A DNA stretch of 64,000 bases from Arthrobacter mangrovi (GCF_026011795.1 NZ_BRVS01000018.1:1-64000); one strand, 5' to 3'; positions 25,529 to 34,312 are shown, counted from the first letter of the stretch. The notes: generated by a model not told the origin, from the sequence alone. Numbers and translations are program-made.

Positions 25529-26470
25529 CTACTTCTGCCGCGACTTCGGATCCAGCGCTTCGCGCAGCGATTCGCCGAGCAGCGTGAAGCCCAGCGCGGT
25601 GATGGCGATGCAGATGCCCGGGAAGAAGGCCAGCTGCGGGGCGATGCCGAGCTCGTTCTGCGCGTAGGTCAGCATGCGGCCCCACTCCGCGGTCTGCGGC
25701 CTCCCGCCGCCGAGTCCCAGGAAGGACAGGGCGGCGGCGTCGATGACCGCCGTCGCCAGGGTCAGCGTTGCCTGCACGATCACCGGACCCACGCTGTTGG
25801 GCAGCACGTGGTTCATCGTGATGGTCCCCTTGCTGAGGCCCAGCGTACGGGCGGCCAGGACGTAGTCGGCACTGCGCTGGGACAGCATTGAGGAGCGCAG
25901 CAGCCGCGCGAAGATGGGCACCTGCGCGACGCCGATGGCGATCATCACCGCGTAGGGGCCCTGGCCGAGGACCGCGGCGATCGAGACGGCCAGCAGCAGG
26001 TTCGGCACGGACAGCAGGATGTCCACCACGCGCATGATGACGTTGTCCACCCAGCCGCCGAAGCCACCCGCCAGGATGCCCAGCAGCATCCCGCCGACCA
26101 GGCCCATGGCCGTCGAGATGATGCCGATCAGCAGCGAGGCCTGGGCGCCCCAGATGAGCTTGCTCAGCAGGTCACCGCCGAACCGGTCCAGCCCCAGCAC
26201 GAACCCGGGGGCTTCTCCCGGGCCCGGGATATGCGTTGGCGTGATGCTCGTGCGGCCGGGAAGCTCCTCGCCGCCGTAGGGAGCCAGGACGGGTGCGAGT
26301 ACGGCCACCAGCAGGAACAGCGCCACGATGACGGCACCCGCGATGGCTTGCGGATTGCGCCGCAGCCGGTGGAATGCATCGCGGAAGAGGCTGGTCCCGG
26401 CCGTTTCGGGCGCCTCGGGATTGGGGCTCGGGGCGGTCGGGCCGCCGGCTGGGGGAAGCGTTGTGGTCAT
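25529..26470 (-). CDS. Peptide ABC transporter permease (DppC type)
   Basis: 313 residues. A Pro-rich cytoplasmic start, then RLRRNPQAIAGAVIVALFLLVAVLAPVLAPY, the usual N-terminal oligopeptide permease C module. The binding-protein-dependent transport domain follows with six helices in total and the EAA loop in ADYVLAARTLGLSKGTITMNHVLPN. Its ATG overlaps the stop of the DppB-type gene (ATGA). It forms the membrane channel with that subunit. Confidence 0.92.
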   Translation of the reverse strand: MTTTLPPAGGPTAPSPNPEAPETAGTSLFRDAFHRLRRNPQAIAGAVIVALFLLVAVLAPVLAPYGGEELPGRTSITPTHIPGPGEAPGFVLGLDRFGGDLLSKLIWGAQASLLIGIISTAMGLVGGMLLGILAGGFGGWVDNVIMRVVDILLSVPNLLLAVSIAAVLGQGPYAVMIAIGVAQVPIFARLLRSSMLSQRSADYVLAARTLGLSKGTITMNHVLPNSVGPVIVQATLTLATAVIDAAALSFLGLGGGRPQTAEWGRMLTYAQNELGIAPQLAFFPGICIAITALGFTLLGESLREALDPKSRQK

Positions 26471-27471
26471 TGGACACGCACCCTGGGGTCGATGAGGCTG
26501 TAGGTCACGTCGACGACGAGGTTGATGAGCGAATAGAGGATTGCGATGAAGATGATGAAGCCCTGCAGCACGGGGTAGTCGAGGTTGAAGATGGCGTCCC
26601 GCAGGAAGCGGCCGATGCCGCTGAAGGCGAAGACGGTTTCGGTCAGGACGGCTCCGGAGATCAGCAGGCCCAGCTGGAGGCCGATGGTGGTGGTCACCGG
26701 CAGCATGGCGTTGCGCAGGATGAAGCGGTTCCGGATGGTCCGCTCCAGCAGTCCCTTGGCCCGGGCAGTGCGTACGTAGTCCGCGTTCTGCACTTCCAGC
26801 ACGGAGGCCCGCGTGATGCGCACGATGATGGCCAGCGGGATGGTGCCCAGCGCGATGCCGGGCAGGATTAGATGCAGGAAGGCGTCCCAGGCCGCGTCCC
26901 ATTCGCGGGTGAGGAGGCCGTCCAGCACGTAGAAGTCTGTCACGTGCGTCGCATCGATCCGCGGATTCTGCCGGCCGTCCGTCGGGAGCAGCGGCAGCTG
27001 GATCGCGAAGAGCCATTTGAGGATGAAGGCCAGGAAAAAGACCGGGACGGTGATGCCGACCAGGCTCAGCACGACCGAACTGTGGTCCGGCCAGCGGCCG
27101 TAGTGCCTGGCGGCCCAGTAGCCCAGCGGAATTCCAAGCCCGACCGCGAACACCAGGGCCACGATGGCCAGCTCCACCGTGGCGGGAAAACGGGTAGTGA
27201 ACTCCTCCAGGACGGGACGGCCGGTCAGCAGCGAGGTGCCGAAGTCGCCCTGCAGGAGCTTGCCCATGTAGATGAAGTACTGCTCGATCAGCGGGCGGTT
27301 GAAACCGTACAGCTCGTTGATCCTGGCAACGGCTTCCGGCGTAGCGCGGTCGCCCAGCAGCGCGGTGGCCGGGCCGCCGGGCAGGCTGCGGACCCAGAGG
27401 AACAGCAGGACCGACAGCCCCAGCAAGGTGGGAATGAGCAGCGCGATGCGCTTGCCGATGACTCTTAACAC
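26467..27471 (-). CDS. Peptide ABC transporter permease (DppB type)
   Basis: 334 residues, GTG start at 27471 behind AAAGGA. Starts MLRVIGKRIALLIPTLLGLSVLLF as oligopeptide permease B proteins do, followed by PGGPA, an extracytoplasmic loop, and the transport domain with EAA motif NADYVRTARAKGLLERTI. Six predicted helices. Lies between the second substrate-binding gene (upstream, 87 bp) and the DppC-type gene (overlapping by ATGA). Confidence 0.92.
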   Translation of the reverse strand: MLRVIGKRIALLIPTLLGLSVLLFLWVRSLPGGPATALLGDRATPEAVARINELYGFNRPLIEQYFIYMGKLLQGDFGTSLLTGRPVLEEFTTRFPATVELAIVALVFAVGLGIPLGYWAARHYGRWPDHSSVVLSLVGITVPVFFLAFILKWLFAIQLPLLPTDGRQNPRIDATHVTDFYVLDGLLTREWDAAWDAFLHLILPGIALGTIPLAIIVRITRASVLEVQNADYVRTARAKGLLERTIRNRFILRNAMLPVTTTIGLQLGLLISGAVLTETVFAFSGIGRFLRDAIFNLDYPVLQGFIIFIAILYSLINLVVDVTYSLIDPRVRVQ

Positions 27472-27558
27472 AGCGTCCTTTCGCGTGTCGCCGTCCCGCG
27501 CGGGGACGCGGGGGCTGCGGCTGGCCCGGGCGGGGCGCAGCCGCAGCCGTTGCCGCCG

Positions 27559-29247
27559 CTATTCGCTGAGCTTGACCATGTTGTAGACCTCGTCATTGAC
27601 CGGGCTCGCCGGGTAGGACGTCACCCGTGGCGCGAAGGCCAGCGACGGGGCCGGATGGGCCAGCGGAATGGCCGGAACATACTTGGCGATGTCCTCGTTG
27701 ATCTGCTCGTACAGCGGGGTCTGTTCCTCGAGGACGCTCTCCTGCCGGGCTTCGTCCAGCGCCTTGAACAGCTCCGGATTGTTGAAACCGAACTCCGGCT
27801 TCTCGTGGCCGAAGAAGACTCCGACGAAGTTGTCGGTGTCGTTGTAGTCGCCGGTCCAGCCCAGCAGGTGGATGTCGTGGTTCGCGCTCGCCTGCACGCG
27901 GTCCAGGTAGTCCGGGGACCACTTATCCGGTGCAGCCTTGATGGTGATGCCGACATCCTCCAGCTGTGCGCTGAGGTTCGTGAAGACCTGCTCCGGCGTC
28001 GGCATGTAGGGCCGGGAGACGCCGGTGGGGTAGTTGAACTCCAGGGTCAGCCCGTCCCCGTGGCCGGCCTGCTTCAGCAGGTCGCGGGCCTTCTCCGGGT
28101 TGTAGGCGTACGTCGTGACGTCCTTGTTGTAGCCGTTGACGATCGGCGGAATGAACTGGCTGGCGACTTCCGTTCCCTCGGGCAGTGTCTGGCGCACGAG
28201 GGCTTCCTTGTCGATCGCATAGGCGAGCGCCTGGCGGACCTCCGGCTTGGCCAGCGCCTCGTTCTTCTGGTTGATGCCCAGGTAGAGGATCGTGAACGGG
28301 TCGCGGTTGACGATGTTGAAGCCCGCGTCGGCGAGGGCCTTGGTGTCGGCCGGGGCCACGAGGTCGTAGCCGTCGATGTCTCCGGATTCCAGCGACTGCC
28401 GGCGGGCCTGCGGATCGTCGATCACCCGGAAGATGACCTTCTGGACCTGGCCCTGTTCGCCCCAGTAATCCCCGAAGGCCGATACCTCGATCTGCTGGCC
28501 GACGTCCCACTTGTCGAACTTGAACGGTCCGGTGCCCACCGGATGGCCCTGCGCGTACTCGCTGAGCACCGGTGCTTCCTCCGAGCCGCCGATCTCGTCG
28601 GCCTTGAACTCCTGCAGGGCGGACGGGCTCTGCATGGCGAAGGCCGGCAGCGACAACGCCGCGATGAATCCGGCGAAGGGCTTCGCGAGGTTCACGGCCA
28701 CTTCGGTTTCGCTGGTTGCGTCGCAGGACTTGTACACCGCAGTATCGGGCGTGTCCGCAAAGCCCCGGAACAAAGAGCCGTAGTAGTACGCCACGGACTC
28801 GGACTGCTGGAGCCCCTCGAAGTTGTACCAGCGGTCGAAGTTGAAGCACACGGCCTCGGCGTTGAAGTCGGTACCGTCGTGGAATTTCACCCCGTCCTTC
28901 AGCTTGAATGTGTAGGACAGCCCGTCTGTGGACGTCTCCCATGATTCAGCGAGCAGCGGAGCGGGATCCGCCGTTCCGGGTTCCACGCCGACGAGTCCCT
29001 CGAAGATCTGCCGGCTCACGCGGAAGGACTCGCCGTCGCTGGCGAACGCCGGATCCAGGGACTTCGGGTCCGACGAGGCAGCGAAGATGAAGGTCGAGTT
29101 GACCGAGGCGTCCTCGGTCCCTTCCGCATCACCGCGCTGGCTTTGGGCACAACCGCTCAGGATGAGTGCGCCGGCGGCGAGGCCCGCGGCGATGGCGGCA
29201 AACCGTCGAGGCCTGCGCCGCGCGGGTGTAGGACCACTGAAAGACAT
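27559..29247 (-). CDS. Peptide ABC substrate-binding lipoprotein (second copy)
   Basis: 562 residues from an ATG at 29247 with GAGGAG upstream. Signal peptide with RRRPRR, a hydrophobic run and lipobox LSGC near residues 29-32. A family 5 solute-binding protein: FAASSDPKSLDPAFASDGESFRVSRQIFEGLVG, LKDGVKFHDGTDFNAEAV, HPVGTGPFKFDKW, and LGWTGDYNDTDNFVG. It heads the operon of the two permeases and is most likely the principal binding protein. The paralogue at 21686 lies 4 kb away on the same strand and probably shares the same channel. Confidence 0.92.
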   Translation of the reverse strand: MSFSGPTPARRRPRRFAAIAAGLAAGALILSGCAQSQRGDAEGTEDASVNSTFIFAASSDPKSLDPAFASDGESFRVSRQIFEGLVGVEPGTADPAPLLAESWETSTDGLSYTFKLKDGVKFHDGTDFNAEAVCFNFDRWYNFEGLQQSESVAYYYGSLFRGFADTPDTAVYKSCDATSETEVAVNLAKPFAGFIAALSLPAFAMQSPSALQEFKADEIGGSEEAPVLSEYAQGHPVGTGPFKFDKWDVGQQIEVSAFGDYWGEQGQVQKVIFRVIDDPQARRQSLESGDIDGYDLVAPADTKALADAGFNIVNRDPFTILYLGINQKNEALAKPEVRQALAYAIDKEALVRQTLPEGTEVASQFIPPIVNGYNKDVTTYAYNPEKARDLLKQAGHGDGLTLEFNYPTGVSRPYMPTPEQVFTNLSAQLEDVGITIKAAPDKWSPDYLDRVQASANHDIHLLGWTGDYNDTDNFVGVFFGHEKPEFGFNNPELFKALDEARQESVLEEQTPLYEQINEDIAKYVPAIPLAHPAPSLAFAPRVTSYPASPVNDEVYNMVKLSE

Positions 29248-29664
29248 GAATCGCTCCTCGTCAACGAGTGATGGCCGGGCCGTGGGGGTGCGGCACGCCC
29301 GGGCAGTCGCGCGGTTAGCGCCACCGCCTGATGAGAGCCTAATCACATAAAGCGGTTAAATCATCGCCTCGCTCCGGGCCGGTCGGGGAAAACCATCACA
29401 ATACGGTCACGCCGGCAGCAGGAGAGTGCGATAGCGAGGGCTGCTGCGACGGCGAACGAGGACTCTGGGGCGACGGTGGGCTGCGGGGGTCGTGGCAAAC
29501 TGCCGACCACGGCAGGCACGATGTGATGGCGGGGGCGGGCTGCGGGTGTGGGGGAGTAAATGCCGCCGACGGGGCTTCCGCGAAGCTTCGGCCACGGCAG
29601 GGAGGCGGCAGCCGTTAATTGCGAAGGGAGCCGCGGCCGATGCCGCAACTCCCTGTCGATTGAG
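29248..29664. other. Intergenic region with a promoter candidate, no gene
   Basis: 417 bp between the binding-protein start and tRNA-Leu. On the minus strand there is a TGATTT-N16-TAGGCT promoter-like pair near 29337-29364. The rest is G-rich with small hairpins (for example CTGCCG-N4-CGGCAG near 29500). Open frames across it lack ribosome sites and codon bias. Confidence 0.5.
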
Positions 29665-29746
29665 TGCGCAAGGCGGGACTTGAACCCGCACGTCCGAAGA
29701 CACTGGAACCTAAATCCAGCGCGTCTGCCAATTTCGCCACTCGCGC
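29665..29746 (-). tRNA. tRNA-Leu (UAG)
   Basis: 82 nt. Acceptor GCGCGAG pairs with CUUGCGC (one G-U); D-loop GGC, anticodon stem CUGGA/UCCAG with loop UUUAGGU giving anticodon UAG; a long variable arm (UGUCUUCGGACG) as in class II tRNAs; T-loop GGUUCAAGUCC. CCA is not encoded. A TACAAT -10 box lies about 35 nt upstream (29786-29781). Confidence 0.96.
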
Positions 29747-29809
29747 AGTCGGCCGGCGGGCGCGCCGCAGGCCGAGGTCAATTGTACCTGTTTCGGGAAT
29801 CGCCCGTGG

Positions 29810-30292
29810 CTACTTGCTGGCCGCTTCGAGACCCAGATCGCGGCGCAGCTTGGCCACATGGCCGGTGGCGCGAACGTTGTACTGGGCCAGTGCGACCTTG
29901 CCCTCGGGGTCGACGACTATGGTCGAGCGGATCAGGCCTTCGTACGTCTTGCCGTAGTTCTTCTTTTCGCCCCAGGCGCCGTAGGCCTCGGCAACGGCGT
30001 GGTCGGCGTCGGACAGCAGCGGGAAATTCAACTGCTCCGCCTCCGCAAACTTCACGAGCTTGGGTGCGGCGTCGGGAGAGATGCCTACGACGTCGTACCC
30101 GGACCCGGCCAGGGAGGCAAGGCTGTCCCGGAAGTCGCAGGCCTCCTTCGTGCACCCCGGCGTCGATGCGGCCGGGTAGAAGTAGACAACGACGTGGCGT
30201 CCGCGGAAGTCGGCCAGCGACACATCCTTACCCGTAGAATCCTGCAGCGTGAAGGCCGGCGCGGTGTCGCCGGTTGCCAAACGTTGGGCCAT
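29810..30292 (-). CDS. bcp: Thioredoxin-dependent thiol peroxidase (Bcp/PrxQ)
   Basis: 160 residues. Peroxiredoxin of the Bcp type: LATGDTAPAFTLQDSTGK at the start, FYPAASTPGCTKEACDFRD with peroxidatic Cys47 and resolving Cys52 (CxxxxC spacing), and a conserved Arg in GLIRSTIVV. The usual PxxxTPGCT has Ala-Ala-Ser before TPGCT. It reduces hydroperoxides in the cytosol using thioredoxin. GGAG precedes the ATG. Divergent from the MarR gene with 95 bp between starts, which would allow redox-linked control. Confidence 0.95.
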   Translation of the reverse strand: MAQRLATGDTAPAFTLQDSTGKDVSLADFRGRHVVVYFYPAASTPGCTKEACDFRDSLASLAGSGYDVVGISPDAAPKLVKFAEAEQLNFPLLSDADHAVAEAYGAWGEKKNYGKTYEGLIRSTIVVDPEGKVALAQYNVRATGHVAKLRRDLGLEAASK

Positions 30293-30375
30293 CTGATGCT
30301 CCTGGGGTTGTGCCGGAAGCCGAGGCGGGGGCTTCCGGATTCATCATTTCGTCCTCGACCCGCAAGCCTACTGGC

Positions 30376-30381
30376 TATAAT
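30376..30381 (+). promoter_or_regulatory. Consensus -10 box of a leaderless marR promoter
   Basis: TATAAT ends 6 nt before the ATG of the MarR gene, so transcription should start at the A of the start codon. There is no Shine-Dalgarno sequence. No good -35 element is seen. Confidence 0.6.
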
Positions 30382-30387
30382 CGAATA

Positions 30388-30870
30388 ATGCCGGATTTAC
30401 AGAACTGGCCTACCGCCCGGTTGCTTTCAACCGCGGCCCGGCTGGTCGAACATGCTTGGAACGAGAAGCTCGCTTCGCTTGGGTTGACCCATGCGGGTGT
30501 TATTGCGCTGGAGGTCCTCGATGCTGAGGGTGCCTTGGCGCAGGCCCAACTTGCGGCGAAGGTGCGGGTCCAGGCGCAGACGATGGGGAAGACGTTGTCG
30601 CGGCTCGAGGCCCACGGGCACATCACACGGGTCAGGAGCCAGTCGGACCGCCGGTCCCAACTTGTCAGCATCTCCGACCTGGGAAAGCAGGCGCTCGAGT
30701 CCTCCCGCGAGCTGGAGCGTAACCTCACCCCGGGCGGCGATGCAGGGGCCGATGACCTGCGTGACCGGCTCGCGTCCGTGATCCGGCGACTGGGGACGAG
30801 CCGCTGGGGCGGCGCCGTGCCCGAGCCTATGGAACTCGCCGGCAACGAGGGACTCTCCGACCACGGTTAG
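30388..30870 (+). CDS. MarR-family transcriptional regulator
   Basis: 160 residues. Winged-helix core: LTHAGVIALEVLDAEGALAQAQLAAKVRVQAQTMGKTLSRLEAHGHITR, wing SQSDRRSQLVSISDLG, and terminal helices. No ribosome site; TATAAT is 6 nt before the ATG, so the mRNA is probably leaderless. Divergent from bcp, which it may control. The stop codon lies in a 15-bp tandem duplication, and a strong hairpin follows. Ligand unknown. Confidence 0.88.
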   Translation: MPDLQNWPTARLLSTAARLVEHAWNEKLASLGLTHAGVIALEVLDAEGALAQAQLAAKVRVQAQTMGKTLSRLEAHGHITRVRSQSDRRSQLVSISDLGKQALESSRELERNLTPGGDAGADDLRDRLASVIRRLGTSRWGGAVPEPMELAGNEGLSDHG

Positions 30871-30886
30871 CCCGACCACGGTTAGC
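30857..30886 (+). repeat. 15-bp tandem duplication across the marR stop codon
   Basis: Two exact adjacent copies of CCGACCACGGTTAGC (30857-30871, 30872-30886). Each carries an in-frame TAG; the gene ends at the first. Confidence 0.9.
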
Positions 30887-30910
30887 CAGCGTTGCCGAGG
30901 CAGGCTTTCG

Positions 30911-30945
30911 AGCAGGACCCGGACCCATGCGGTCCGGGTCCTGCT
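30911..30945 (+). terminator. Strong hairpin after marR
   Basis: A perfect 15-bp stem (30911-30925 with 30931-30945) and a 5-nt loop CATGC. It is followed by GTCCTTCC, so there is no real T tract. Confidence 0.75.
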
Positions 30946-31115
30946 GTCCTTCCGGCGGGCGCGCGAAAATAACGCTGCCCGGCATCGCCGCAGGTCCAGC
31001 CCATGCAGTCCCGGAGGGTGATCAACGTCTCATTAAAAACCGGTTTTGGCGGGAACCCGGCCGCAGCTGGTGCCGTTACCTGTCCGTAATCTCTTCCCGG
31101 ATGAAATGAAGCAGT

Positions 31116-31988
31116 ATGCCTGAAGACTCTCGTACCGTCGATGAAAAGGCCAAGCCGTTCTTGGGGCTGAGCGGCACCCAGACGATGGGGTCGGCACTCG
31201 CAGCGGTGACCTCCGCCGTCGTTGGTTCCTTCCTCGGTGTGGCCGGAACCCTGATCGGGGCGGCCCTGGGCTCCATTGTCGCCACCATCGCCGGAGCGCT
31301 CTACGCCCGCACCCTGGATTCCGCCGCGGTTGTGGCGAAGCGGAAGCTTGAGCGCTCGCGCAGCAACTTCGGGCGCCGTCGTCCCGCGGAGGATCCGCTG
31401 GAGGATACTCCGCTGTCGCTGGCCAACGCCGTCGCCTCCGAAAAGAGCCGGGCGCGGAAACTCACTCCGAAGGCCTGGATCAGGATCGCGTCGGTCAGCG
31501 CCGCGGCGTTCGCAGTGGCGATCATCGGTATCACTGCGTTCGAATTCGGGACCAGCAAGCCGATCTCGAGCCTGGTGACCGCCAGCAGCACCTCGTCCGA
31601 CGACGGAGCCGTCCGGACAACCCTGGGCGCGGCCCTGACCGGCCAGCAGACGGTAGCGGATGAGTCCGCACCGCCCGCCGACGAGAACCAGCAGCCGCCG
31701 GCCGAGGGGGATGGAAGCGGTGTAACCGAAGAAAGCACCACCGAAGAAACCGCCCCTGCGAGGGTGGATGAAGGCAGCACCGACCCTGCCGTGCCGGGAA
31801 CCGACGTTCCGGAGGCCACGCAGCCGGCCGATTCGGGGACGGATACCAGCACCGGCACCGAAACGGCGCCTGCTACGGAAACGGTTCCGGAAGATGGCAC
31901 CGGGACGGATCAGTCCTCGGGCCTGGATGCGCCGTCGGACCTCGGCGGAGTCCAGGATCCCGCGGACGGCACTGGAACCGGGCAGTAA
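31116..31988 (+). CDS. Membrane protein with Thr/Pro/Asp-rich external tail, unknown function
   Basis: 290 residues. A short cytoplasmic start is followed by a glycine-rich hydrophobic stretch (about 25-65, SALAAVTSAVVGSFLGVAGTLIGAALGSIVATIAGALYA) that may form one or two helices. A basic cytoplasmic segment with KRKLERSRSNFGRRR follows, then a helix near 125-145 (IASVSAAAFAVAIIGITAF). The last 140 residues are Thr/Glu/Pro/Asp-rich and probably disordered and extracellular. No domain is recognised. TAATCT (31087-31092) is a possible -10 box. The 3' end runs into a 32-bp tandem duplication. Confidence 0.75.
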   Translation: MPEDSRTVDEKAKPFLGLSGTQTMGSALAAVTSAVVGSFLGVAGTLIGAALGSIVATIAGALYARTLDSAAVVAKRKLERSRSNFGRRRPAEDPLEDTPLSLANAVASEKSRARKLTPKAWIRIASVSAAAFAVAIIGITAFEFGTSKPISSLVTASSTSSDDGAVRTTLGAALTGQQTVADESAPPADENQQPPAEGDGSGVTEESTTEETAPARVDEGSTDPAVPGTDVPEATQPADSGTDTSTGTETAPATETVPEDGTGTDQSSGLDAPSDLGGVQDPADGTGTGQ

Positions 31989-32031
31989 CGAACCGGCCCG
32001 GCACTGGAACCGGCCGGTAAGGAACCGGCCA
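31968..32031 (+). repeat. 32-bp tandem duplication across a stop codon
   Basis: Two copies (31968-31999 and 32000-32031), both starting GGCACTGGAACCGG, differ at three or four bases. The TAA stop of the membrane-protein gene lies in the first copy. 32 bp is not a multiple of three, so the second copy is out of frame. Confidence 0.85.
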
Positions 32032-32369
32032 AAAGACGGAGCCGACCGTTGGGGCGGCCGGCTATTGCCAGCCGAATTGGTCGCGCCCTGCCGTGGACGG
32101 CAGGGAGGCAGTCGGTTCGCAAGTCAGGACGGAAGCCCGCTCCCACGGGCTTCCGTCCTCACCCGTTTAAACCTTCCCCGAAGCACTTTTCTCCAGCTCC
32201 GGCCGTGGTGCCGGTCCGCCGGTGCAGTCAAGGTGTACGCCGGGCCGCTTCGCGCCGCCTGGCGGGTGTCCAATGCCCGGATATCCACTGCCATTTGGCC
32301 TTCACCGGCGACGATCGGGACGAGTATGGTTTTGGCTGATCCGGACGTGACCACGCGAAGGGAACAGCC
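31989..32369. other. Intergenic region: second repeat copy, terminator, promoter
   Basis: 381 bp without a gene. It contains the second half of the 32-bp duplication, a small hairpin CCTGCCG-N4-CGGCAGG near 32090-32107, a strong terminator hairpin at 32126-32159, and the upstream region of the PanE-like gene (possible -10 TATGGT near 32328). Confidence 0.6.
32126..32159 (+). terminator. Strong hairpin terminator
   Basis: A perfect 14-bp stem (32126-32139 with 32146-32159) and a 6-nt loop. It is followed by CACCCGTTTAAACC. It separates the membrane-protein gene from the reductase gene. Confidence 0.75.
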
Positions 32370-33293
32370 ATGAAGATCCTCATCGTCGGCGCCGGAGCAA
32401 CCGGGGGATACTTCGGCACACGGTTGGCCCAAGCCGGCCGCGACATCACATTCCTGGTCCACCCGCACCGAGCGGAGCAATTGCGCGGCGGGCTCCGGGT
32501 CCATGGACCGGGCTACGACGAGACGGTGCCCGTTCGCGCCGTCACCGCGGAAGAACTGGACGGCCAGTACGATCTGGTCCTCCTGATGGTGAAGGCCTGG
32601 TCCTTGGAGGCTGCGCTCCACGACCTGGCGCCCGCAGTTGGCCCGGGAACCACCATTCTGCCGCTGCTCAACGGCATGGCCCATCTCCAGACGCTGAACG
32701 AACGGTTCGGCAGCGCGGCCGTGCTGGGCGGCATTGTCCGCGTGGTCTGCACGGTTGCGCCGGACGGCTCTGTCCTGCAGATCAAGCCGCACGCCTCGAT
32801 GACGTTCGGTGCCCAGGACCGGCGGCCAACCCGCCGCCTGGAGCAGATTGCCGAGGCCATGGCGGTCCCCGGCTTCAGCAGGGTCATCTCGGACAACGTG
32901 CTGGCCTCCATGTGGCACAAGTGGGCGTTCATCACCGCCGGGGGTGTCATCACGCTGACGATGCGCGGTGCCATTGGAAACATCATCGCGGTTCCGGGCG
33001 GCAAGGAGTTCATCCAGGACGTCATCGAGGAGACCGAACGGGTGGCGGAAGCGGCGGGCTATGCGGTGTCGGTCGGTGCGCACGCGGCGAGCCTCGACAT
33101 GTTCACCGAAGAGGGCTCGGTCTTCACCTCGTCGCTGTACCGCGACGTGATCGCCGGCGCGCCCCACGAGGGGGAACACCTGATCGGCCAATACGTCGCC
33201 GCGGCCGAGTCCCTGGGCGTCGACGTACCGCTGACCCGGATCGCGCTGACGCAGCTGCGCGTCCATGACAGGACGCGCGCCTCGGTGCCCTGA
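32370..33293 (+). CDS. Ketopantoate reductase-family protein (ApbA/PanE-like)
   Basis: 307 residues. N-terminal Rossmann domain with MKILIVGAGATGGYFGTRLAQAG (NADPH motif), VLLMVKAWSLEAAL and ILPLLNGMAH; C-terminal helical domain with the conserved Lys in MWHKWAFITAGGVITLTMRG and the SLYRDVIAG block. Canonical PanE reduces 2-dehydropantoate to pantoate. Many genomes have several paralogues of unknown substrate, and no pan gene is adjacent here, so the true substrate is open. GAAGGGAA precedes the ATG. Confidence 0.85.
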   Translation: MKILIVGAGATGGYFGTRLAQAGRDITFLVHPHRAEQLRGGLRVHGPGYDETVPVRAVTAEELDGQYDLVLLMVKAWSLEAALHDLAPAVGPGTTILPLLNGMAHLQTLNERFGSAAVLGGIVRVVCTVAPDGSVLQIKPHASMTFGAQDRRPTRRLEQIAEAMAVPGFSRVISDNVLASMWHKWAFITAGGVITLTMRGAIGNIIAVPGGKEFIQDVIEETERVAEAAGYAVSVGAHAASLDMFTEEGSVFTSSLYRDVIAGAPHEGEHLIGQYVAAAESLGVDVPLTRIALTQLRVHDRTRASVP

Positions 33294-33379
33294 GAACGGC
33301 GGTGCCGACCGGGCAGGAGCCATCCGGAGCCGGAGCGCGCTACGGTTGAGGCGCCAGCTGCCCCCACGGAGGAAGCCAG

Positions 33380-34168
33380 ATGCAACCACGGCCCGTTCCG
33401 CTGACTGAGAGCTCCATCGTCACCCTTCTCCGCGCCGCCGGCTGCGTCTTCGCCGAGGAGGAAGCGAGGCTGCTCGTTGCTGCCGCGGACGACGCGCGTG
33501 AGCTGGCGGCCATGGTGCATCGCCGGGCGGAGGGCCTGCCGCTCGAGCACATTCTCGGATACGTGGAATTTTGCGGGCTGCAGCTGGAGGTTGACGCCGG
33601 GGTCTTTGTTCCCCGGCGCCGCACGGAGTTGTTGGCCAGGGAAGCGATCAGCCGGACCCGTCCCGGTGGCACGGTGCTTGACCTGTGCTGCGGCTGTGGT
33701 GCCCTCGGGGCTGCGGTTGCCTCGTCCGTACCGGGCGTCGAGCTATACGCCTGCGATATCGAATCGGCAGCGGTGGCCTGTGCGTCCCGGAACCTTGCAC
33801 CGCGGGGCGGCAAGGTGTTCCGCGGCAACCTGTTCGATCCCCTGCCCCCGGCCCTGCGCGGTCGCGTCGAAGTCCTGGTCAGCAACGCGCCATACGTGCC
33901 GACAGGCAGGATCCCGATGATGCCACCGGAGGCACGGCTGCACGAACCTCTGGTCGCCCTCGATGGGGGAGCGGACGGCCTCGATATCCAGCGCCGGGTG
34001 GTCGCAGAGGCCAGCCACTGGCTCGCTCCGGGCGGCCATCTCCTGGTGGAAGCCAGCGAGGCGCAGGCTCCGGTGGCGGCGGGCCTTTTTGCCGGGCACG
34101 GGCTGCGGCCGGCGGTCATCACCTCGCACGAACTGGAAGCCACGGTCATCGTCGGAACGCGCCCGTAG
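33380..34168 (+). CDS. Putative protein N5-glutamine methyltransferase (HemK/PrmC-related)
   Basis: 262 residues. N-terminal helical domain with HRRAEGLPLEHILGYVEFCG, then the SAM domain with FVPRRRTELLAREA, motif I VLDLCCGCGALGAAVA, and the catalytic loop SNAPYVPTGRIPMMPPEAR. True PrmC has NPPY; NAPY with the same downstream acidic and DGGADGLD blocks marks the PrmC-related family of unknown target. GGAGGAAG precedes the ATG. It stands alone, not next to prfA. Confidence 0.87.
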   Translation: MQPRPVPLTESSIVTLLRAAGCVFAEEEARLLVAAADDARELAAMVHRRAEGLPLEHILGYVEFCGLQLEVDAGVFVPRRRTELLAREAISRTRPGGTVLDLCCGCGALGAAVASSVPGVELYACDIESAAVACASRNLAPRGGKVFRGNLFDPLPPALRGRVEVLVSNAPYVPTGRIPMMPPEARLHEPLVALDGGADGLDIQRRVVAEASHWLAPGGHLLVEASEAQAPVAAGLFAGHGLRPAVITSHELEATVIVGTRP

Positions 34169-34312
34169 CCGTCGAACACATCGGACAGGAGGACGGACTA
34201 CCGGTGGCCGCGGCGTTGCTGGTGTGGGTGGCCGCCACCGTCGCGACCAGCACGATCCGGCTCCTCCGTGAACCGGCGCTGGCCGTTGACCGGGCCTCGT
34301 TGGTCATGCCTG

